Shown one piece after another: positions 31,302 through 36,015 of a DNA stretch of 36,015 bases. The position numbers and the translations under genes were made by a program. The notes below the pieces were generated by a model, which was not told the DNA's origin, searched no databases, and was given only the letters and a program-made list of their open reading frames with translations. Source of the DNA: Prevotella sp. UBA5379 (GTDB taxonomy: Bacteria > Bacteroidota > Bacteroidia > Bacteroidales > Bacteroidaceae); the NCBI GenBank assembly GCA_002409785.1, contig DHOX01000045.1, positions 30,191 to 66,205 on the forward strand, given 5' to 3'. The first letter of the stretch is position 1. Every line of letters starts with the position of its first letter.

Positions 31302-33989
31302 TCACTCCTTGTGACGCGCAGCCAGTCTCTCGACAGCACGACCGGCCTCTCCTCCCCACAGCACCATTGAAGTGGCACCGATAATGATCATCCACTCCTT
31401 GAAAGACAAAGGTTCCGTACGGAACATATTGCCGCCGAAAGTCACAATCAGCCACTGACCTACCAGGATGATCAATAACACCCAGAACATCCCCTTGTCT
31501 GCGAAGAAATGATGGAAAGCCGAATGGTGGCTGCCCAAGGCCTTGGCATTGAAGAGATTCCAGAACTGAAGCATCACGAAAGCCGTAAAGAACCATGTCA
31601 GTTCATGTACGCTCACCCCTCCTTCCGGTCCGCGTCTGACACACCAGAGCAAGAACAGGAACATAACCAGGAAGAAGAAGAAACCGCAGCTAAAGATGGC
31701 AATACCGATGGGTCTGGTGATGATAAAGCTGTCTGGATTCCTCGGTTTTTCCTTCAAGACTTCGGGAGAAGGGGGCAGGGAAGCCAAGGCCATTGCAGCG
31801 AAGGTATCCATGATGAGGTTCACCCATAATATCTGAATCACGGTCAAGGGCAGTTGTGTGCTGACGACCGATCCCACGAGGACCAACAGTAAAGCGGTCA
31901 CGTTCACCGTGAGCTGGAAGAACAGGAAACGCTGAATATTCTTGTAAATGGATCGTCCCCACATCACCGCGCTCGTGATAGAACCAAAGGAGTCATCCAT
32001 CAGCGTGATGTCGGAGGCAGCCTTGGCCACAGAAGTACCCGATCCCAGGGAGAGTCCCACATGAGCGTAATGCAATGCCGGGGCATCATTGGTACCGTCA
32101 CCGGTTACCGCCACGACCTCCTTCCCCTTCTGCAGCAATTCCACGAGACGCTGCTTGTCAGCAGGACGCGCCCGGGACATAACCCGGAGGGTCCTGGCAC
32201 GTTTGGAAGCCTCCTCATCAGAGAGCGCTTCCCATTCTGCGCCGGTAATTGTATAAGGGGACAAATCCGTCCCCGGCTTGACATCATCGAAAAGATGGAT
32301 CTGTCGTCCTATCTCCACGGCTGTAGCCGAAGTGTCACCCGTAACGATCTTAACCGTTATTCCGGCTTTCTGACATTTACGTACTGCCTCAGGAACCTCT
32401 TTCCGGACGGGGTCTGAGATAGCCGTAAGCGCCTCCAGGGACAGGTGAGTCAGCAGATGATCAGATTTGATGATCTCCTCCTCTTCGGGTTCAGATCTGC
32501 CCTCCGGAATCCTTTTATAAGCAAAGGCAAGAGTCCGCATGGCATGATTCTGGAAATCCAGCAACTCGTCCTGCGCGTTCTTCCGATTATCATCCGTCAG
32601 ATCACATAAAGCCAGTATTTTTTCAGGGGCCCCCTTGATGAACAGATACCGCTGTCCATTCACAGCAGCAATGGTAACCATGTATTTTTTCTCTGTAGAG
32701 AAAGGCATCTGATCCTCGATGACCAGGTTAGTCCGTAAAGTCTCATAATCGTATCCCTCTCTCCGCATCCAATGCAGCAGAGCCACTTCAGTAGGATTGC
32801 CTATACCTTTATCCCCATCCAGTTCCGCTGTCGAATTGACCGCAATAGCCTGTGCGAGGAAGTTCTTTTCCGCCTGTTCACCAGGGCTGACGCCGGTCTT
32901 GAAGGGTTCCGGATGGCACAAACACATCCTCCCCACTGTCATCTTGTTTTCCGTGAGCGTGCCGGTCTTATCCGTACAGATAACCGTCACAGCGCCCATG
33001 GTCTCACAAGCATGAAGTCTCCGGACCAGATTATTTGATTTCAGCATCCTGCGCATATTCAGCGCCAGAGCCAGTGTCACCGCCATCGGCAGCCCCTCAG
33101 GAACTGCCATCACGATGAGAGTTACGGCCATCATGAAATATTTCAGGACGATCTGTGCCAGATAGAAATAATCCTTTGATCCCCAGGCCGGATTTGTCAG
33201 AATATCATGAACCAGGAAAAGGACGAAAGCCGCAACAGCAACCAACGAACCGATCTTGGAGATTAGCGCAGCCAACTTGGAGAGCTGGATATTCAACGGT
33301 GTTTTTACGGAAGTTTCTGCTGTCGTCAGCTCTGAAACCTTGCCGATCTCTGTTGCATCTCCTACAGCTGTCACCACCGCTTCCCCGCGTCCGCTCATCA
33401 CCATAGAGGAACGCAAAATAACATTTTTCGGAAAAGCAGCAGCATTCTTAGCGTCTGCCTCTTCTTCCGGTTCAGCCGATTTAGTCGTCACCGGTTCACC
33501 GGTCAACTGAGATTCATTGATCTGCAAGTTCCTGGAAAAGAAAAGCCGGCCGTCAGCCGGAATTTCATCACCAGTTTCAACCAGGATAACATCACCCACC
33601 ACCACATCCAGGCGCGGGATTTCCATCACTTTACCATGACGGCGAACCTTTACTGGTTGTTCCTCACCCAAAGCCGTCAGCAGATCAAACTTATGTGCGG
33701 CATCCCGTTCAAAGTAAAAACCTACCGTGGTAGCGAAAAAGACCGCCAGAAGAATGCCGATCGCCTCTACAAAATCATTTTCCAGAAAACCCAGGGCAAG
33801 AGAAATTGCTGCTGCTACCAGCAAAACTTCAATGATCGGGTCCTTATATTTATCCAAATACAATTTCCACATCGAAATTTTGTGAGGAGGCGTCAGGAGG
33901 TTCTTCCCATACTTCTCACGATTTTCAACCACCTGCTGGTCGGTTAAGCCCTGGGGATTAAAATCCCCCAACTTCTGATTATTATTCAT
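31302..33989 (-). CDS. Calcium-translocating type P-type ATPase (PMCA/SERCA-like)
   Basis: P-type ATPases pump cations using an aspartyl-phosphate intermediate. I start at the ATG 33989 (895 residues, MNNNQKLGDF) with GAGGGTAGAGAT before it. A TTG further upstream would lie at the insertion sequence edge. The N-terminal cation-ATPase region has GLTDQQVVENREKYGKN. The actuator loop reads LTGEP (usually LTGES). M4 has VPEGLPMAVTLALA, typical of calcium pumps. The phosphorylation site is DKTGTLTEN with Asp340, the hinge is TGDGTNDAPAL, and about four hydrophobic spans close the protein. Calcium is inferred from M4 and overall similarity. An IS30-family element ends some 21 bases before the start codon, so expression may have been altered. 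Confidence 0.9.
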   Translation of the reverse strand: MNNNQKLGDFNPQGLTDQQVVENREKYGKNLLTPPHKISMWKLYLDKYKDPIIEVLLVAAAISLALGFLENDFVEAIGILLAVFFATTVGFYFERDAAHKFDLLTALGEEQPVKVRRHGKVMEIPRLDVVVGDVILVETGDEIPADGRLFFSRNLQINESQLTGEPVTTKSAEPEEEADAKNAAAFPKNVILRSSMVMSGRGEAVVTAVGDATEIGKVSELTTAETSVKTPLNIQLSKLAALISKIGSLVAVAAFVLFLVHDILTNPAWGSKDYFYLAQIVLKYFMMAVTLIVMAVPEGLPMAVTLALALNMRRMLKSNNLVRRLHACETMGAVTVICTDKTGTLTENKMTVGRMCLCHPEPFKTGVSPGEQAEKNFLAQAIAVNSTAELDGDKGIGNPTEVALLHWMRREGYDYETLRTNLVIEDQMPFSTEKKYMVTIAAVNGQRYLFIKGAPEKILALCDLTDDNRKNAQDELLDFQNHAMRTLAFAYKRIPEGRSEPEEEEIIKSDHLLTHLSLEALTAISDPVRKEVPEAVRKCQKAGITVKIVTGDTSATAVEIGRQIHLFDDVKPGTDLSPYTITGAEWEALSDEEASKRARTLRVMSRARPADKQRLVELLQKGKEVVAVTGDGTNDAPALHYAHVGLSLGSGTSVAKAASDITLMDDSFGSITSAVMWGRSIYKNIQRFLFFQLTVNVTALLLVLVGSVVSTQLPLTVIQILWVNLIMDTFAAMALASLPPSPEVLKEKPRNPDSFIITRPIGIAIFSCGFFFFLVMFLFLLWCVRRGPEGGVSVHELTWFFTAFVMLQFWNLFNAKALGSHHSAFHHFFADKGMFWVLLIILVGQWLIVTFGGNMFRTEPLSFKEWMIIIGATSMVLWGGEAGRAVERLAARHKE

Positions 33990-34000
33990 ATCTCTACCCT

Positions 34001-34032
34001 CAATTTTAGCTGAATTCAAGCGGATAATGCAA
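34001..34032 (-). promoter_or_regulatory. Possible hybrid promoter at the IS/ATPase junction
   Basis: On minus, TTG (34032-34030) inside the IS terminal repeat is followed after 21 bases by TAAAATTG (34008-34001) in the flank, one base off TAnnTTTG. A start here would give a very short leader to the ATPase ATG (33989). It is one mismatch from consensus, so it is tentative. Confidence 0.3.
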
Positions 34033-34035
34033 CCG
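34011..34035 (+). repeat. Left terminal inverted repeat of the IS
   Basis: Begins TGAATTCAAG and contains ATAATGCAAC. It matches the complement of the right end at 21 of 25 positions. Confidence 0.75.
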
Positions 34036-35008
34036 CATTGTACTCTAAGTTTGTTAATTGTTTAAATTTCTCTATAGGGGTCATATAGCCCAATCTTTTC
34101 CTGGGTCTGGCGTTCAATATGTTTTGAACGCGCATCACTTGTTCATGTGTTATATCTCCAAAGTCCGTACCTTTAGGGAAGTATTGTCTGATGAGTCCGT
34201 TGGTGTTTTCATTGGCACCTCTTTCCCATGAATGGTATGGTTTTGCAAAGTAAATCAAAATATCTAACTTCTCTGCAATTTTTTCGTGAAAACTGAATTC
34301 TTTTCCATTATCTGCCGTAATTGTATGTATTAAGTCTTTAACAGGCATCAGAGCGTCAACAGCTGCTTTTGTAAGCGGGCCGGCCTCTTTCCCACTTAAA
34401 CGGCGTATCCATACAAGCCCTGTAACCCTGTCGTTTATTGTTAATAAGGCACCTTTGTGGTTTCTGCCTATAACTGTATCTATTTCCAAATCACCAAACC
34501 TGACCTTTTCATCAACGATTGATGGTCTCTGATCTATATCCACCCGATTCTTGATAAAGCCACGTCCGTTGGTTTTTGAACCTCGTTTGGCATAATGCCT
34601 TCCTTTTCTACGTAAGTGTTGGAACAACAACTTGTCACCGGTTCTCTTATCTTTCCATATATACTGATAGATTGTCTCATGTGATACGTATTCCCTTAGG
34701 TTTGTCTTAAGGAACCCATTGATTTGTTCCGGGCTGAAATCTGCTTTAAGAAAAATATCCACCATCAGCTGTAATGAAAGATCAAACTTATGAAAGTGAG
34801 TACGTCCTTTTATTCGTTTCATGTACTTGCGATGAGCCAAGTCTGCTTTATAGGACTTGTTTCTACCATCAGAGTTGCGACTTATTTCGCGGGATATGGT
34901 ACTCTTGTTGACTTTTAATTGTCCGGCTATGTCTTTTTATGACTTGCCACTTTGTAATAAGGCAAAGATTTCGTATCTTTGGCCCTCGGTAAGATGTTTC
35001 TTCTTCAT
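34016..35008 (-). pseudogene. IS30-family DDE transposase interrupted by one in-frame stop codon
   Basis: Read from ATG 35008 the frame has 330 codons, normal for IS30/IS4351. It starts MKKKHLTEGQRYEIFALLQ and the first helix-turn-helix runs to SGKS. Codon 24 is then TAA (34939-34937), followed in the same frame by KDIAGQLKVNKSTISREIS. Relatives have a tyrosine-like residue at this point, so TAT or TAC to TAA is the simplest change. The rest is intact, with no frameshift. Catalytic Asp177 (DLEIDTVIG), Asp233 (TADNGKEF) and Glu267 (GANENTNG) keep the DD(33)E spacing. A shortened product could start at TTG 34840 or ATG 34822 but would lack the N-terminal DNA-binding helices. Probably inactive unless the stop is read through. 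Confidence 0.85.
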
Positions 35009-35149
35009 AAGCAACTGATTGTTGGAGAACTTGAGGATGCAAAGATAGAAACAACTTCTCCACAGAGCAAAGGAAAGGGAAAGATTTCCTTTCTCTTTTT
35101 GCTCTGAATATATATTTTTTCCTATTCTTACCTTTCCTCTTGTTCTAAT

Positions 35150-35174
35150 CAGTTGCATTATTCACTTGAATTTA
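35150..35174 (-). repeat. Right terminal inverted repeat of the IS
   Basis: Read on minus it begins TAAATTCAAG and contains ATAATGCAAC, mirroring the left end. Confidence 0.75.
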
Positions 35175-35181
35175 GGTTATG

Positions 35182-35189
35182 CAAAGTTA
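35182..35189 (-). promoter_or_regulatory. -7 box just outside the IS, perhaps the old ATPase promoter
   Basis: TAACTTTG on minus matches the consensus and lies 8 bases outside the IS end, pointing towards the ATPase gene. No TTG is at the right distance upstream. If it was the native ATPase promoter, the IS landed in the 5' leader. Between 35190 and 35352 I see no further element. Confidence 0.4.
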
Positions 35190-35352
35190 ATGAAAATCAG
35201 ACAAACTGCCCACTCGTCGCTTTAATTTAACACCCGCTCGTTGCCCTGGTGACTCTTACAAGAATTAACGGTCAACAGATGCCCTCTGGTTCTCATCATT
35301 TCGACATCCATCACAGAATTTTCAGATACTCCTTAAAATTTTCAGCCAGGAA

Positions 35353-35658
35353 TCATTTCCCATGCCTGACCCTTTCTTTTGTTCTCAGACATCCCCGACT
35401 GTCCGGCATTGGCGGGAGCAATTGCTCCACACCTTCCAGGAAGCCGATGCTGCGCAGCAAAGCAAGGAAGTTTCCAAAGGTGATGTTCTTATCTTCACCC
35501 TTTTCAAATTGACTGATCGTAAAAATGCTTACCCCAGCCCGCTCTGCGACATCACGTTGCGTCAGTTGAGAAAGCAGACGATACCTCTTAAATCGACGTC
35601 CCAGATCAGCAATAATCATTGAATTCAACTTCGCATAAATATCATCCTCTTCTACCAT
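35353..35658 (-). CDS. XRE-family helix-turn-helix protein, HipB-like
   Basis: The 101-residue protein is almost all one XRE/Cro helix-turn-helix domain (about 20-74). It contains LGRRFKRYRLLSQLTQRDVA, GVSIFTISQFEKGEDKNI and FLALLRSIGFLEGVEQLLP. The C-terminal LLPPMPDSRG...RTKERVRHGK resembles antitoxins that precede hipA-type kinase toxins in Bacteroidales, but no hipA frame follows. The next 178 bases contain only short ORFs before the IS. It may be an orphan, or the partner may have been lost. A perfect promoter (35709-35739) drives it with a leader of about 45 bases. Start at 35658; Met14 is an alternative. Confidence 0.8.
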   Translation of the reverse strand: MVEEDDIYAKLNSMIIADLGRRFKRYRLLSQLTQRDVAERAGVSIFTISQFEKGEDKNITFGNFLALLRSIGFLEGVEQLLPPMPDSRGCLRTKERVRHGK

Positions 35659-35708
35659 ATCTTACAAACTCCGGCAAATCAAGACAAACAGTAACTCAAT
35701 ATAATTTG

Positions 35709-35739
35709 CAAATATAGATATTTCTCTATTTAACACCAA
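35709..35739 (-). promoter_or_regulatory. Promoter of the HTH gene
   Basis: On minus TTG (35739-35737) and TATATTTG (35716-35709) are exactly 20 bases apart, 50 bases before the start codon. Confidence 0.8.
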
Positions 35740-35853
35740 ACAAGAAAGCCAACATTTATACAACTTTATTTAATTTTTGACTGTAGTTAACGGGGCGGAG
35801 TCAACTGGCTTAAGTCCAGCATAATGAGGGACACAAGATTTTTCACGAATTAT

Positions 35854-35884
35854 TTGCGAAATAGCCGGAAACATTGTATCTTTG
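35854..35884 (+). promoter_or_regulatory. Promoter of tRNA-Met
   Basis: TTG (35854-35856), 20 bases, then TATCTTTG (35877-35884), 30 bases before the tRNA. The -7 box is identical to that of the tRNA-Gly/Leu promoter. Confidence 0.8.
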
Positions 35885-35914
35885 CAGCCGGAAACAGCTT
35901 CTGTCGTTTTCAAC

Positions 35915-35988
35915 GGACTTGTAGCTCAGTTGGTTAGAGCAACAGACTCATAATCTGGAGGCCATAGGTTCAAGCCCTATCTGGTCCA
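35915..35988 (+). tRNA. tRNA-Met (anticodon CAT), elongator type
   Basis: The 74-base gene has acceptor GGACTTG (35915-35921) against CTGGTCC (35981-35987), with one G-U and one T-T position, and discriminator A. The D-arm has AGCTCAGTTGGTTAGAGC. The anticodon arm is CAGACTCATAATCTG, giving CAT. The T-arm is ATAGGTTCAAGCCCTAT. A paired first acceptor position (G1-C72) argues against the initiator form. A CAT tRNA could also be the lysidine-modified tRNA-Ile; GGACTTG fits elongator Met better. Confidence 0.88.
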
Positions 35989-36015
35989 CACTGAACATCA
36001 AGGAGTTACAGAAAT

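Larger units (their letters stand above)
34011..35174 (-). mobile_element. IS30-family insertion sequence (IS4351-like), about 1.16 kb
   Basis: One transposase reading frame is bounded by imperfect 25-base terminal inverted repeats (34011-34035 and 35150-35174; 21 of 25 identical, all four differences transitions). Its size is close to that of IS4351 (about 1.16 kb). The transposase stop lies inside the left repeat, as is usual for compact IS. I could not find a clear 2-3 base target duplication, so the exact ends may be off by a base or two. It is inserted at the 5' edge of the P-type ATPase gene. Confidence 0.85.

Noticed and set aside
33990..34019. TTG start for the ATPase upstream of 33989
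   Set aside because: It would begin inside the IS terminal repeat; the ATG at 33989 has a purine-rich RBS and fits the family start.

Overview
The window reads as chromosomal DNA of a Bacteroidales bacterium, most like the Prevotella group. Four signs point there. Promoters follow the Bacteroidota pattern TTG, about 20 bases, TAnnTTTG, and most starts have little Shine-Dalgarno sequence. Two lipoproteins pair a DUF4369-like domain with a thioredoxin fold. pnp, topA, speA and a pyrE-SRPBCC-argH row have the sizes and order I associate with Bacteroidales. The one insertion sequence resembles the IS4351 branch of IS30. The genus is an inference; no rRNA gene is present.

Layout. At the left edge a LiaF-like membrane protein overlaps a truncated gene (perhaps a sensor kinase), both on the minus strand. 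A 53-residue protein overlaps the end of ribD (minus). ribD diverges from a plus-strand run of prmC, recX, comF, pyrE, a SRPBCC protein and argH (2236-7270). A 22-bp tandem-repeat locus follows, then tRNA-Gly(GCC) and tRNA-Leu(TAA), a degenerate thioredoxin-fold lipoprotein, a YifB/ComM ATPase, metG and a two-domain secreted esterase. That esterase converges on rubrerythrin and pnp (minus, 14293-17412). From 17839 to 28298 genes lie on plus: a second lipoprotein, a sialate O-acetylesterase-like enzyme, a Nudix hydrolase, topA, aroK, speA, argB, and an ECF sigma factor with an overlapping membrane-protein partner. Next is a roughly 215-bp inverted-repeat element. A minus-strand cluster HAD-ribF-CPBP protease lies beyond it, then a Ca2+-type P-ATPase, an IS30-family insertion at that gene's 5' edge, an orphan HTH regulator and tRNA-Met(CAT).

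How the genes connect. Most are housekeeping: riboflavin/FAD (ribD, ribF), pyrimidine (pyrE), arginine and polyamine (argH, argB, speA), shikimate (aroK), translation (prmC, metG, tRNAs), DNA topology and repair (topA, recX), RNA turnover (pnp). The accessory part is small: two secreted esterases likely to act on acetylated glycans, two lipoproteins, the sigma/anti-sigma-like pair and the IS.

The strongest candidate for something undescribed is a pair of intergenic elements (about 7271-7463 and 28485-28700). They share a TATGGTGCAT core, a 22-bp period, and related flanking motifs AGTCATARTCAC and TCACGGYCATMGTCA. They look like two diverged copies of one dispersed, foldable repeat family. 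Other points are a probable leaderless prmC transcript, an IS transposase with a single in-frame stop, a 13-residue tandem repeat at the RecX C-terminus, and a structured topA leader.
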